Assembly: GCA_031277975.1 (NCBI GenBank)
Contig: JAITLI010000007.1
Coordinates: 1-50,754 of the forward strand
Direction: 5' to 3'
Origin: Azoarcus sp.
Lineage (GTDB): Bacteria > Pseudomonadota > Gammaproteobacteria > Burkholderiales > Rhodocyclaceae
Length of the DNA: 50,754 bases
Position numbers and translations under genes: made by a program. The notes beneath the pieces are model-generated. The model made no database searches and was not told where the DNA came from. It was given only the letters and a program-made list of their open reading frames with translations. Below, one piece after another: positions 22,441 to 32,937 of the stretch (position 1 is the first letter of the stretch; each line of letters begins with the position of its first letter).

Positions 22441-25400
22441 TCACCGCGCCCGCCCTTCCCAAATCTTCTGCAAACGTTTCACCGACACCGGCATTGGCGT
22501 CTTCAGCGTCTGCGCATACAGCCCCACGCGCAATTCTTCGAGTAACCAACGGAACGCTTCCAATTCGGGATCGATGATCCCGGCGCGGCGGCGGGCGGCC
22601 GTCTCGCGCGCCCAGGGCTGCGCCAGCGCCTGCCATTCCGCCATGGATTTGGCGTCGCGCGCGGGATCGTCGCGCAATTTGTCGAGCCGCAGCGCGGCGG
22701 CCTTCAAGTAACGCGGTAAATGGGCGAGACGCTCCCAATCGAAGGCGAGCAGGAAGTCGGCGGGCAAGAGTGCGGCGACTTGCGCGCGCACGTCGGTCAC
22801 GACTGCGGGAAAAGCCTTGCCGAGCGCGGCGAGGCGCTTTTGCAGCGCGGCGTTCTCCGTTGCCAGTTGCGCGGCGAGACGCATGAATTCCTGCGCCACC
22901 AGCACAATGCGCGGGCGCGCCTCCTGGTAGCGGCGAACGAAGGATTCGGCGTCGGCGGGCAGCGGCTCGCCCAGGCAGCAACGCGTCAAGGCTGCTTCGA
23001 CGAGCCGCGCCTTGAGTTCGGCCTCACCGCCGAAATTGCGGTATTGCAAGGCCAGCTCGCGCAGCCCCGGCAGGCGTTCGACCGCCTTCACCTGATCTTT
23101 GAGCGCGAAGGCGAAGAGCCGCGCCAGGCCGCGGCGATGCATGCGCGCCGCCGCCTCGGGCGTATCACAGGGACGGATCGACACGCTGTCGCCATCGTCA
23201 TGGAGCGCGGGAAAGCCGATGACTTCGCGCCCGTCGATCTGCAATGCGATCAATTCGGGTAGCGCGCCGAACGTCCACGCGGTCAGGCCGGCGCTTGGCG
23301 CCACGCCATCGCCATCGGCGCGGCCGCTGTTTTCGGCGGGCGCTTCCCCGCGCTTGCCGGCGTCCCTGCCAGACATCGCCGCCTCGAAGCGCGACGCCGC
23401 CTGCTCTTTCAGCTTCGCGCGCAGTTCGTTCAACTGGCGCGACTGACCCAGCATGCGGCCATATTCATCGACGACGCGGAAATTCATGAAGCAATGCGGC
23501 GGCAGATTTTCCGGGCGAAAGCTCTCCAGCGGCAGCTTGAGATGGACGCGCTCTTCAACGAAATGCTGAAGCGCCTTGAGCAGCGGGCCGTCGCCGTCGA
23601 ATTCGCCCGCCCCGGCGGCGGCCGCGAATGCCGCCGCGCTGTCGGCGAGCGGTTGTAGGCGGTGGCGGATTTTCTGCGGCGCGGTCTTCATCAGCGCCAG
23701 CGCCTTTTCTTCCAGCAAACCCGGTACCAGCCACTCGCAACGCGGCGCGGGAATCTGGTTGAGCATCGCCAGCGGCACGGTGAGGGTGACGCCATCGTCG
23801 CTCGCGCCAGGGTCGTGGCGATAGTCGAGCTGGAGCTTTTGTCCGAGCACGTCGAGCGCGGGCGGGAAGCGTTCGCTGGTCGCGCCCTCGGCCTCATGGC
23901 GCATCAACTGTTCGCGCGACAAGTAAAGGAGCCGCGGCGTCTCCCGCTCGGCCTGCCGCCGCCAACGCTCGAAGGCGGCGAGATCGACAATGTCTGCGGG
24001 AATCTTGCTGTCGTAGAACGCCTCAATCAGCGTTTCGTCGACCAGCACGTCGGGGCGGCGGGTCTGGTGCTCCAGCCGTTCGATGTCGGCTACGAGCTTG
24101 CGATTGTGGGCGAGGAAACCCATCGTCCGCGCCGGGCCTTCGGCGATTTCACCGGCGACCAGCCCCTCGCGGATGAACAGCGCGCGGCACAGCACCGGGT
24201 CGGTGTCGCGGTAGGAGACGCCACGGCGCGGCCAGATTGTCAGGCCGTAAAGCACGCCGCGCTCCCAGGCGCGCACGCTGCCGGCGCTTTTCGACCAGTG
24301 CGGCTCGAACACCTGCCGCCGGATCAAATGCCCGCCGACCTCCTCCACCCATTCCGGCTCGATGCGGGCGAGGCAGCGACCGAAAAGGCGCGAAGTTTCG
24401 ACCTGTTCGGCGGCCATGATCCACTTGCCCGCCTTTTTCGCCAGCATCGACCCCGGATGCGGCCAGAAGCGGACGCCGCGCGCCCCGAGATAACTCCCCG
24501 CCTGCGCGCCGCTCGCCTCTTCCGCCCTGCACCCGATATTGCCCAGCAACCCGGCGAGCAGCGATTTGTGGATGGCCTCGTAATGGGCGGGAACGGTATT
24601 GATCGTCCAGCCGTGCTCGACGCACATGGCGTGCAATTGCGCGTGCACGTCGCGCCACTCGCGCATGCGCACATACGAGAGAAAATGGCGGCGGCACCAC
24701 TGCTTTTGCTGATTGCCAGATTCGTGGCGCCGCACCTCGCCCCACGCCTTCCAGGCATTCCAGTACCAAAGGAATTCGGACTGACGATCCTGCTCCGCGC
24801 CGCGAAACTTCGCATGCGCCTCCCCCGCCGCGCCGGGGTTTTCCTGCGGGCGTTCGCGCGGGTCCTGCACCGAGAGCGCGGCGGCGACGACCAGTACTTC
24901 GGCCAATGCTCCGCGCTCGCGCGCCGCCAGCAGCATGCGCCCGACACGCGGATCGAGCGGCAGCCTCGCCAGTTCGCGCCCGATGGGTGTGAGCGCGCGC
25001 GCCGCCTCGACGCCCTCCTCCCCGATCGCCCCCAACTCGGCCAGCAGCGCATAACCATCGCCGATCAGCCTGGAACCCGGCGGGTCGATGAACGGAAAAT
25101 CCTCCACTGCCCCCAACCCGAGCGCCTTCATGCGCAGGATCACCCCGGCGAGCGACGAACGCAGGATTTCGGGATCGGTATGGGCGGGGCGGCGGTTGAA
25201 ATCGTCCTCGCCGTAGAGGCGCAGGCAGATGCCGTCCATCACCCGTCCGCAGCGCCCGGCGCGCTGGCGGGCCGCAGCCTGCGAGATTCTCTCGATCCGC
25301 AACTGCTCGACCTTGTTGCGCGGCGAATAACGCTTGACGCGGGCCAGCCCGGTATCGACCACATAGCGCACCCCTGGCACGGTGAGCGACGTTTCGGCCA

Positions 25401-26475
25401 CGTTGGTCGCCAGTACCACCCGCCGCCCGCCCGAGGGCGCGAACACCCGCGCCTGCTCCCGCGCCGACTGGCGAGCGAACAGCGGCAGGATTTCGCTGCC
25501 GGGCAAAAGTTTCGCCTTATGCAAGGCCTCGGCGGCCTCGCGGATCTCGCGCTCGCCGGGCAGGAACACGAGCACGTCGCCGGTGCCGTGGCGCTGCGCC
25601 TCGTCGACGGCCTCGGTCAGCGCATCGTAGAGATCGCGGCGGCCCGCCGCGCCGCCGCGATCGCCCTTCCCGTCCGCGCGCTCGCCTTCGCCGTCTTCCT
25701 CCATCACCGGGCGGTAGCGCAGCTCGATCGGATAAAGCCGGCCGGAGACTTCGATGACCGGCGCGGTGTTGCCATCGGCATCGGCGAAATGGCGGGCGAA
25801 GCGTTCGGCGTCGAGCGTGGCCGACGTGATGATGAGCTTGAGATCGGGCCGGCGCGGCAGCAAGGTCTTGAGATAACCGAGCAGGAAATCGATATTGAGC
25901 GAGCGTTCGTGCGCCTCGTCGATGATGAGTGTGTCGTAGGCGGAGAGCAGCGGATCGCCCTGCGTTTCTGCGAGCAAAATACCGTCGGTCATTAGCTTGA
26001 CGTGGCTCTCCGCGCCGACGCGGTCGGTAAAGCGGATTTTGTAACCCACCGCCTGCCCGAGCGGGCTGCCGAGTTCCTGCGCAATGCGCGCCGCGGTCGC
26101 CCGCGCCGCCAGCCGCCGCGGCTGCGTGTGCCCGATCAATCCCGCCGCGCCGCGCCCGAGCGCGAGGCAAATCTTCGGCAATTGCGTGGTCTTGCCGGAG
26201 CCGGTCTCGCCGCAGACGATGATGGCCTGGTGCGCGACCAGCGCGGCGGCGATCTCCTCCCGGCGGGCGGAAACGGGCAGATCGGGCGGGAAATCCGGCG
26301 CGGGCAACGCCGCCCGGCGGGCGGCGGCGCCGGCGCGGGAACGGGCGAGCAAGACGTCCAGATCGGCCCGCTCGGTGGCGCGGGCATCCGGGCGCTTGCC
26401 GTCATGCAGGGCACGCCACAAATGGCGCAAGCGAGGACGGTCGGCACAGAGGCAATCGTCGAAATTCGGTGTCAA
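22441..26475 (-). CDS. hrpA: ATP-dependent RNA helicase HrpA
   Basis: CGETGSGKTTQLPKICLALGRG; DEAHERSLNIDFLLGYLK; large C-terminal region. Confidence 0.96.
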   Translation of the reverse strand: MTPNFDDCLCADRPRLRHLWRALHDGKRPDARATERADLDVLLARSRAGAAARRAALPAPDFPPDLPVSARREEIAAALVAHQAIIVCGETGSGKTTQLPKICLALGRGAAGLIGHTQPRRLAARATAARIAQELGSPLGQAVGYKIRFTDRVGAESHVKLMTDGILLAETQGDPLLSAYDTLIIDEAHERSLNIDFLLGYLKTLLPRRPDLKLIITSATLDAERFARHFADADGNTAPVIEVSGRLYPIELRYRPVMEEDGEGERADGKGDRGGAAGRRDLYDALTEAVDEAQRHGTGDVLVFLPGEREIREAAEALHKAKLLPGSEILPLFARQSAREQARVFAPSGGRRVVLATNVAETSLTVPGVRYVVDTGLARVKRYSPRNKVEQLRIERISQAAARQRAGRCGRVMDGICLRLYGEDDFNRRPAHTDPEILRSSLAGVILRMKALGLGAVEDFPFIDPPGSRLIGDGYALLAELGAIGEEGVEAARALTPIGRELARLPLDPRVGRMLLAARERGALAEVLVVAAALSVQDPRERPQENPGAAGEAHAKFRGAEQDRQSEFLWYWNAWKAWGEVRRHESGNQQKQWCRRHFLSYVRMREWRDVHAQLHAMCVEHGWTINTVPAHYEAIHKSLLAGLLGNIGCRAEEASGAQAGSYLGARGVRFWPHPGSMLAKKAGKWIMAAEQVETSRLFGRCLARIEPEWVEEVGGHLIRRQVFEPHWSKSAGSVRAWERGVLYGLTIWPRRGVSYRDTDPVLCRALFIREGLVAGEIAEGPARTMGFLAHNRKLVADIERLEHQTRRPDVLVDETLIEAFYDSKIPADIVDLAAFERWRRQAERETPRLLYLSREQLMRHEAEGATSERFPPALDVLGQKLQLDYRHDPGASDDGVTLTVPLAMLNQIPAPRCEWLVPGLLEEKALALMKTAPQKIRHRLQPLADSAAAFAAAAGAGEFDGDGPLLKALQHFVEERVHLKLPLESFRPENLPPHCFMNFRVVDEYGRMLGQSRQLNELRAKLKEQAASRFEAAMSGRDAGKRGEAPAENSGRADGDGVAPSAGLTAWTFGALPELIALQIDGREVIGFPALHDDGDSVSIRPCDTPEAAARMHRRGLARLFAFALKDQVKAVERLPGLRELALQYRNFGGEAELKARLVEAALTRCCLGEPLPADAESFVRRYQEARPRIVLVAQEFMRLAAQLATENAALQKRLAALGKAFPAVVTDVRAQVAALLPADFLLAFDWERLAHLPRYLKAAALRLDKLRDDPARDAKSMAEWQALAQPWARETAARRRAGIIDPELEAFRWLLEELRVGLYAQTLKTPMPVSVKRLQKIWEGRAR

Positions 26476-26653
26476 GGAAACCTGCGCATGATCCAGGCAA
26501 TAAGCGGCGCCGGATCATACGGCTCCGCAATCAGAACAATATATCCCGCCGCAGAAGTGAAATTGCGGCTCGATCAGGGAAAGGGATCAGGAAAAATGAC
26601 CGGCCATGGAACGCCTGCGGATCAAATCCAATACCCGATCCCCGATACCCGAA

Positions 26654-26869
26654 TCAGGCGAAGGAATTCACGTTTCCCGTGGCTTCGGGTTCGTTGTCCG
26701 GCGGTGCGGCGGGGACGCGGTATTGCCCGGACGCCCATGCGCCGAGGTCGATTTGTTTGCAACGCGCCGAACAAAAAGGGCGATAAGGATTCGCCGCGCT
26801 CCAGGTGCTTTCCTTGCCGCATTGCGGGCAACGCACAACGCGCGCGCGGAGCGTGGAAGGTGTATTCAT
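26654..26869 (-). CDS. yacG: DNA gyrase inhibitor YacG
   Basis: VRCPQCGKESTWSAANPYRPFCSARCKQIDLGAWASGQYRVP. Confidence 0.95.
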   Translation of the reverse strand: MNTPSTLRARVVRCPQCGKESTWSAANPYRPFCSARCKQIDLGAWASGQYRVPAAPPDNEPEATGNVNSFA

Positions 26870-27618
26870 AGACCGCAGAAAGTCAGCTCGAACGGCAGGT
26901 CGCGCTCGATCGGGCGGGGGCGCGAGGTTTCGGGTAACACGAAACGAATGTTCAGCGCATATCTGTTGGCGCTGATCTCGGGCACGGCGACCTCGGCGCG
27001 GGCGACACGCAGGCGGATCATTTGCGCGCTGCTGCCGCTCAGGTTCATCAGGAAAGTCCCGGCGCGCGCCACCTGTGCTTCCTCGTGTCCGCTCGAACGC
27101 AATAGCCGCAGCACGATGGAAAGCGCCTCCTCGATGGGCGCAAGCGGCTTGATCCAGTTTTCGAGGTCACGCCGCCGGATTTCGGCATCGCTGTTGAGCC
27201 AGTAATGATAGGAAGGCAGATCGAATTCGCATGCGCCGCCGGGAATGGCAGCACGGCTGCGGATGCCCATCAGCCATTCGTTCTCGCGCAGATTCTGGCC
27301 GAATTTCCCCGCCATGGACAGCAGGTTCGCGGAAGCCTGCTCGATTTCCTTGAGCGCGTCGCTGAGCGCGTTCTCGGAAATATCCGGATTGTCGCGGAAC
27401 GACATCAGGATCTGGCGTTGCCGTTCGAGTTCCTGGGCGAGATCGATCTTCAGATCAGCCCGTCCGGCTACTTCGATCGTCTCGAACAGGGACAGGAGCG
27501 CGACATGATGATGAAACGGATTGTCGCTGCCGCGGAAATGAGCGTTTTTCCTGAGCAGGTCTTCCAGGCGCAGAAGAGTGCGGATGCGCTCGTTGAAAGG
27601 ATATTCGTAGCTGATCAC
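26866..27618 (-). CDS. zapD: Cell division protein ZapD
   Basis: VISYEYPFNERIRTLLRLEDLL; GTG start inferred at 27618; overlaps yacG. Confidence 0.93.
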   Translation of the reverse strand: MISYEYPFNERIRTLLRLEDLLRKNAHFRGSDNPFHHHVALLSLFETIEVAGRADLKIDLAQELERQRQILMSFRDNPDISENALSDALKEIEQASANLLSMAGKFGQNLRENEWLMGIRSRAAIPGGACEFDLPSYHYWLNSDAEIRRRDLENWIKPLAPIEEALSIVLRLLRSSGHEEAQVARAGTFLMNLSGSSAQMIRLRVARAEVAVPEISANRYALNIRFVLPETSRPRPIERDLPFELTFCGL

Positions 27619-27710
27619 ACGCGCGTTCCGAAAACAGAAATTGAAGGCTTCGGGACAAGATGGGACTGTCCGGCAAACGAAGATGATAACACGCCGCCCA
27701 CAAGGAGAAT

Positions 27711-28343
27711 TCACCTTCCGGATATTGCGTTTGTCATCGAAAGGTAACATTGGTGCAAAATGTCGACCCGGGCGTGGAGCACCGCGCGCGCGCCGCTGTT
27801 GTCGATGATGTCGTCGGCGGCGGCAAGCCGCGCTTCACGGCTTGCCTGCGCGGCGAGGATCGTTTCGACTTCGGCGGCGGACAGGCCGTCGCGCCGGATG
27901 ACGCGGGCAATCTGCAATTCGCGCGGACAATCGACCACGCAGACGCGGTCGCAACGCGCGCGCCAGCGCCCGGTTTCGATCAGCAGGGGAATATCGAGGA
28001 GCACATAGGGGCTGGCGGCGGCGGCGCAACGGCGCGCGCTGGCGGCTTCGATCAAGGGATGCAGGATGGCTTCGAGGCGCGCGCGCGCGACGGCATCGCT
28101 GAAAACGAGGGCGCGCGTGCGGGCGCGATCGAGGCCGCCATCGGCGGCGATCAGCGCCTCGCCGAACGCCGCGCGCAGGGCGGGAATGGCCGCGCCGCCG
28201 GGCGCGGTCAGTTCGCGGGAAAGCGCGTCGGCGTCGATGACGACGATACCGTGGCTGGCGAAGCGCGCCGCGACGGCGCTCTTGCCGCTGCCGATGCCGC
28301 CGGTGAGGCCGATCCTCAGCGCGCCGCCGCTCATGACTGGCAC
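27711..28343 (-). CDS. coaE: Dephospho-CoA kinase
   Basis: LRIGLTGGIGSGKSAVAARFASHGIVVIDADALSRELTAPGG. Confidence 0.95.
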   Translation of the reverse strand: MPVMSGGALRIGLTGGIGSGKSAVAARFASHGIVVIDADALSRELTAPGGAAIPALRAAFGEALIAADGGLDRARTRALVFSDAVARARLEAILHPLIEAASARRCAAAASPYVLLDIPLLIETGRWRARCDRVCVVDCPRELQIARVIRRDGLSAAEVETILAAQASREARLAAADDIIDNSGARAVLHARVDILHQCYLSMTNAISGR

Positions 28344-29020
28344 GACCCATAGCGTCTGGCGAAAGTCTGGCCGGCCAGCGCGGCGTCAAGCTCTTCCGCG
28401 CTGGCCGTGACTTCGACGCGGCTCTCGGTGACGGTGCGCTCTTCGATACCGACGTTTTTCACGCCCATGCCGCGCAACGTCCCGAGATGGCGCGTGGCAT
28501 TCTGCTTTGTCTTGAACAGGCCGAGCGAAATGGCGTACTGGTTGGGGCTGGACTCCTGGACGAAAATATCCTTGCCGGTGATGCCCATGGCGCGCAGGCT
28601 GCGCTCCAGATTCCGGGCGGCCTCGCGGCTGGCCAGCGGCGGGATGCGCACGTTCCATAACACTGGCGTCTCGACATCACGCGTATTGGCATCCAGGCCG
28701 GCGGAGGCCAGCAGCGCCAGCAAACGGTCGATCTGCGCTTTATCGAGGCCGCGCCACACCACGCACGTCCGGGAGCCGGATGCCTGCGCGCGCGGAGAAG
28801 AGGACGGCGCGGGCGGCGCGATCTGGATGATCGCGGGTTCCGCGTCCGGCGGGGCGGTACGGCCAAGAATTTTTATACGTTCAGGATATAGCTGCCTGTC
28901 GAGGCGTTCAGGCTCCGTCACATCGGACTGCCGGTCGATGCCGAACCACCCATGCGCGGCGGCGAAGACCAGCACATTGAGCAACACGAGGAGGATGGCG
29001 AAAAAACGCAATGTCGTCAT
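28331..29020 (-). CDS. SPOR-domain protein with N-terminal TM helix
   Basis: MTTLRFFAILLVLLNVLVFAAAHGW; SPOR-like repeats SPNQYAISLGLFKTKQNATRHLGTLRGMGVKNV. Confidence 0.8.
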   Translation of the reverse strand: MTTLRFFAILLVLLNVLVFAAAHGWFGIDRQSDVTEPERLDRQLYPERIKILGRTAPPDAEPAIIQIAPPAPSSSPRAQASGSRTCVVWRGLDKAQIDRLLALLASAGLDANTRDVETPVLWNVRIPPLASREAARNLERSLRAMGITGKDIFVQESSPNQYAISLGLFKTKQNATRHLGTLRGMGVKNVGIEERTVTESRVEVTASAEELDAALAGQTFARRYGSCQS

Positions 29021-29026
29021 GGCATC

Positions 29027-29740
29027 TCAGGCGGCGCGGGCGATCCGGTATAAACCATCGAGGACGATGTTTTCGACTCGCTGGAATGGAATATCGAGCA
29101 GCGGATCGATTTCGTCGGCGTTGCCGCCGCTGAGCAGGCACACGGCGGAGGCGTCGCTCATGTGGCGAAAGACGCGCTCGATCGCCCCCGCCTGCGCGCT
29201 GAGGCAACCCGAAATGATGGCGTCGGCGGTATCGCGCGGGCGGGTGCGATACCGTCCCGCCAATGGCGGCAACTGCGCCGTGCCCTCGCTGAGCGCCTGC
29301 CGCATCAATGCCACGCCGGGAAGAATCATGCCGCCGACGAAGCGCCCGTCGGCGGCCAAGATGTCCAGCGTAGTCGCCGTACCCGCCATGACCATCAGCA
29401 CGGCGGTGTCGGGGTGGCGGCCGCGCGCGCCGATCAACCCTGCCCAGCGGTCGGCCCCGAGCCGCGCCGGATGCACATACATATTGCGCACGCCGCAACG
29501 CTGCGCGCTGGAACCGACCCATTCCAGCGCAAGTCCCCGGCGAACGACCATCGCTGCCAGCGCCTCGCCTTTCGCGGGACCGGCGACGTTGCAGCCCAGC
29601 ACGCGAGTAATGCCGGGCGTCTCGATGCACGCCGCCAGTTCGGCGGTGGCATCGTGCGTACACGCGCCCGAGGCATACACACTTTCCCCGACGAGACGCC
29701 ATTTGATCCGGCTGTTACCGGCGTCGATGAGCAGCATCAT
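29027..29740 (-). CDS. coaX: Type III pantothenate kinase
   Basis: LLIDAGNSRIKWRLV; ADRWAGLIGAR; GTATTLDILAADGRFVGGMILPG. Confidence 0.94.
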   Translation of the reverse strand: MMLLIDAGNSRIKWRLVGESVYASGACTHDATAELAACIETPGITRVLGCNVAGPAKGEALAAMVVRRGLALEWVGSSAQRCGVRNMYVHPARLGADRWAGLIGARGRHPDTAVLMVMAGTATTLDILAADGRFVGGMILPGVALMRQALSEGTAQLPPLAGRYRTRPRDTADAIISGCLSAQAGAIERVFRHMSDASAVCLLSGGNADEIDPLLDIPFQRVENIVLDGLYRIARAA

Positions 29741-30564
29741 GACGCCAACCGCAAGGAAACTTCGCCCGCGAGCACGCGGCGCGTCCCCTCATCGCCGCGC
29801 ACGAGCAAGGCGCCATCTTCATCCACGCCCAGGCACAGGCCGGCGATGTCCGTCCCTTCTCCGCTCACCCGCACCGGCAGGCTGGCGAAAGCATTGCGCC
29901 GCTGCCACGCGCCGCGCAGCAGATCGAAACCGGCACAGGCATAAGTCGTCAGCACGGGGTGGAGTTCGGCGAGGATGGCGGCAAGCAGGACTTCGCGCGC
30001 CGGAAGCGCTCCATTCAATTCGCCGGCAAGATCGGCGACGCCCTCCTGGCCGGAGATGACGGCCCCGGCGGGCAAGCGCATATTGATACCGATACCGATG
30101 ACCGCGGCGAGCGCGCGATCGCGTCCCGGCAGCAACTCCACCAGCACCCCGGCAAGCTTTGCGCCATGCGCCAGCACATCATTGGGCCATTTCAACGCCA
30201 CGGCGGGCACGCCCAGCTTCTCCAGCGCCCGCGCCAGCGCCAACCCCACCGCCAGCGACAACCCGGCGGGCGCGGGAGCGCCCGGCGCGAAGCGCCACAG
30301 CACCGAAAACGTCAGACTCGCGTCCGGCCACGCCAGCCATGCCCGCCCGCGCCGCCCGCGCCCGGCGCTCTGCCGAGTAGCGACAAGCACATGCGCGCGG
30401 CCATCGTCATCGGGAGGCGCTTCCAGCAAGGCGGAATTGGTCGATGCGCAATGCGCCACCCAGCGGACAGCAAAAGCCCCCGCGAGCGGCCCAAGGCAAG
30501 CCGAGAGCGCGGCAAGATCGGGCGCGGGCATGGCGGAAGAGAGAGTTTCGTGCGGAACGTTCAT
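29737..30564 (-). CDS. birA: Biotin-[acetyl-CoA-carboxylase] ligase
   Basis: VATRQSAGRGRRGRAWLAWPDASLTFSVL; LKWPNDVLAHGAKLAGVLVE. Confidence 0.93.
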   Translation of the reverse strand: MNVPHETLSSAMPAPDLAALSACLGPLAGAFAVRWVAHCASTNSALLEAPPDDDGRAHVLVATRQSAGRGRRGRAWLAWPDASLTFSVLWRFAPGAPAPAGLSLAVGLALARALEKLGVPAVALKWPNDVLAHGAKLAGVLVELLPGRDRALAAVIGIGINMRLPAGAVISGQEGVADLAGELNGALPAREVLLAAILAELHPVLTTYACAGFDLLRGAWQRRNAFASLPVRVSGEGTDIAGLCLGVDEDGALLVRGDEGTRRVLAGEVSLRLAS

Positions 30565-30683
30565 GAGCTTTCGGCAAAAATATCGCGGAATTATCCCATT
30601 CGCGGCACAAAAAAGCGTGAAGGATTGAATCGCGCCGTCTCATGCCACCAACGGCTTGGCGATCGAGCTGGAAAGACCGCCTG

Positions 30684-31361
30684 TCAGGCGGGCAGCGTGA
30701 TGAATTGCGCCAGTCCGGCGGGATCCGCGCCGGGAGCGTAGGGGAGCGCGCCCAGAAGCGGCGCGTCGATGCGCCGGCACAAGGTAGCGATGTTGCTGTC
30801 GTGGTACGGCATGTCCGGCTGGATGCTGTTGGCGACCCAGCCCGCCAGCCGCAGGTTGCGGTTGGCGATGGCTTCGGCGGTGAGCAGCGCGTGGTTGATG
30901 CAGCCCAGGCGCATGCCGACCACGAGAATGATGGGCAGCCCCAGTTCGCGGGCGACAACCGCGCAGTCGATATGTTCATCCAGAGGGACGAGGAAGCCGC
31001 CCGCGCCTTCAACAATCAAGCGCTCGCAACGCTGGCGCAGTCTTGTGAACGCCTGCTTGATGCGCGCGGGTTCGATGTGGATGTTTTCTTCCCTGGCCGC
31101 GATGTGCGGGGCGACCGGAGGGCGCAGGCAGTAAGGATTGATGAGTTCGATGCCGGGATCGAAACTGCCGGCGGCGCGCAGGCGGGCGGCGTCTTCGTTG
31201 ATGAGCTTGCCGTTGCATTTCGCAGCGCCCGCCGCCACCGGCTTCATGCCGAGGGTGAAATAGCCCTGCGCGCGCGCGGCGTGGATGAGGACGCAAGCGG
31301 CGAGGGTTTTGCCGACTTCGGTATCGGTTCCGGTGACGAACCAGGCGCGGAACTCATTCAT
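30684..31361 (-). CDS. bioD: Dethiobiotin synthetase
   Basis: WFVTGTDTEVGKTLAACVLIHAARAQG; EGAGGFLVPLDE. Confidence 0.95.
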   Translation of the reverse strand: MNEFRAWFVTGTDTEVGKTLAACVLIHAARAQGYFTLGMKPVAAGAAKCNGKLINEDAARLRAAGSFDPGIELINPYCLRPPVAPHIAAREENIHIEPARIKQAFTRLRQRCERLIVEGAGGFLVPLDEHIDCAVVARELGLPIILVVGMRLGCINHALLTAEAIANRNLRLAGWVANSIQPDMPYHDSNIATLCRRIDAPLLGALPYAPGADPAGLAQFITLPA

Positions 31362-32152
31362 GGGGGTTTCCTCAGGGCGAGCAGGATCAAGTCATAGGTG
31401 GCGGGCAAGGTGCCATCGGGGCGACGAAATGTTTCGTAGGCGGATTGCAGCGTTTGCCAGCCGCGGCGGCCAAGCGGCGTTTTCCGCCGCTTTTCGCCGA
31501 CAGTGCGCGCGCCGATGGCCTTGATGTTACCAAGGAGCGTGCGCAAATCAGCGGCAAGGTCGCGGAGCGGTTCCTGTGCGCTGGACAGGATGGAAAGACC
31601 GGCGGCACGTGCGGCATCGCGCCAATGCCCGGCGCTGGCGAAGTCGATGACGTGCGCGGCATCGTCTACGGCGGCGAAGGCGGCGCGCAATTCATGCAGC
31701 GTGCGCGGGCCAAGAGTGGCGATCCACGCCGCACCCCCCGGCGCCAGCACGCGCGCGGCTTCGGCGAGCGCCGTTGCCGGGGCGCACCATTGCAGGGCGA
31801 GACTCGACCAATAGAGATCGACGGAGGCATCGGCGAGCGGCAAACGCTCGACGTCGGCGCACAGGAGGGCCGTGCCGGAGGCGCGCGCGCGCGCGAGCAT
31901 CGCGGCGGAAAAATCGACGGCAATGCAATGCGCGCGCGGAAAATGCGCCATCAGTCCGGAAAGTGCCTGTCCGGTACCGCAACCGGCATCGAGCATGCGG
32001 CACACATGGGCGGGGCGGGGGCACGTCCGGGCGAAATCGAAAAGGCGCGCCGCCGCTTCGCGTTGCACGCGGGCGGCGCCGTCGTAAGCCGGGGCGGCGC
32101 GCTCGAAGGCGCGGCGGACTTCGCGCTTGCGGGGGGAGTCGGCGGCGGTCAC
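31358..32152 (-). CDS. bioC: Malonyl-ACP O-methyltransferase BioC
   Basis: SAM methyltransferase LDAGCGTGQALSGLMAHFPRAHCIAVDFS; GTG start overlapping bioH stop. Confidence 0.92.
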   Translation of the reverse strand: MTAADSPRKREVRRAFERAAPAYDGAARVQREAAARLFDFARTCPRPAHVCRMLDAGCGTGQALSGLMAHFPRAHCIAVDFSAAMLARARASGTALLCADVERLPLADASVDLYWSSLALQWCAPATALAEAARVLAPGGAAWIATLGPRTLHELRAAFAAVDDAAHVIDFASAGHWRDAARAAGLSILSSAQEPLRDLAADLRTLLGNIKAIGARTVGEKRRKTPLGRRGWQTLQSAYETFRRPDGTLPATYDLILLALRKPP

Positions 32153-32937
32153 GGCGGAGCGCCGTTCGCGTCCAGATGCGCGCGAATCAGGGCGGCGCAT
32201 TCGGCGGGACTTGAGAGCGGCAACGCATGACCACGGTTTTCCAGCAGGGTCAGGCGGGCGCGGGGCAGCGCGCCGGCGAGCCAGTGCGCGGCGGCGGGCG
32301 GCATCAGCGCGTCGCCAGCGCCATGGATGATGTGGACAGGCTGGGCGATGGCCGCGAGGCCGGAGCGGAGATCGGCGGCGGCGAGGATGCGCAGCCCGTC
32401 GGCGAGCGCGGGGCGGGGCGGGGCGGGATCGGGATGCGGAACGCAGGCGGCGGCGAGCCGGGGGAGCAACTGGCGGCGGGCGTCGTCGCCCAAGGTTTGC
32501 AGGGCGAGGAAGCGGCGCAGCGTGGCCGCCGGGCGTCGCTCGTAATCGTCGATGAAAGCCTCGACCGTCGCGGCGTCCAGCCCGTGCGGCCAATCGGGCG
32601 CCGCGACGAAGCGGGCCGTGGCGCCGATCAGGATCAGGCGGGCGACGCGCTCGGGCTGGATGCGGGCGAGTTCGAGCGCGAGCAGCGCGCCCAGCGACCA
32701 GCCGATGAGCGCGGCGCCGGCGGGCAGGGCGGGAGCAAGCGCTTCGGCCCAGGCGGCGAGGGAGGCCCCTCCGGGGCTGGCCGCGTGCGCGCCGTGGCCG
32801 GGCAGGGCGGGGGCGTGGATTTCGACGGCATGGCCGCTTTCGCCCAGCGCCGCGATCGATGCTTGCCAGATCGCTGGCGTCATCGCCCATCCATGCAGGA
32901 ACAGCAATGGCGTCTTGCCTTTTCCCGGACCGCTCAC
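32149..32937 (-). CDS. bioH: Pimeloyl-ACP methyl ester esterase BioH
   Basis: LLFLHGWAMTPAIWQ; GWSLGALLALELA; overlaps bioF stop (GTGA). Confidence 0.9.
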   Translation of the reverse strand: MSGPGKGKTPLLFLHGWAMTPAIWQASIAALGESGHAVEIHAPALPGHGAHAASPGGASLAAWAEALAPALPAGAALIGWSLGALLALELARIQPERVARLILIGATARFVAAPDWPHGLDAATVEAFIDDYERRPAATLRRFLALQTLGDDARRQLLPRLAAACVPHPDPAPPRPALADGLRILAAADLRSGLAAIAQPVHIIHGAGDALMPPAAAHWLAGALPRARLTLLENRGHALPLSSPAECAALIRAHLDANGAPP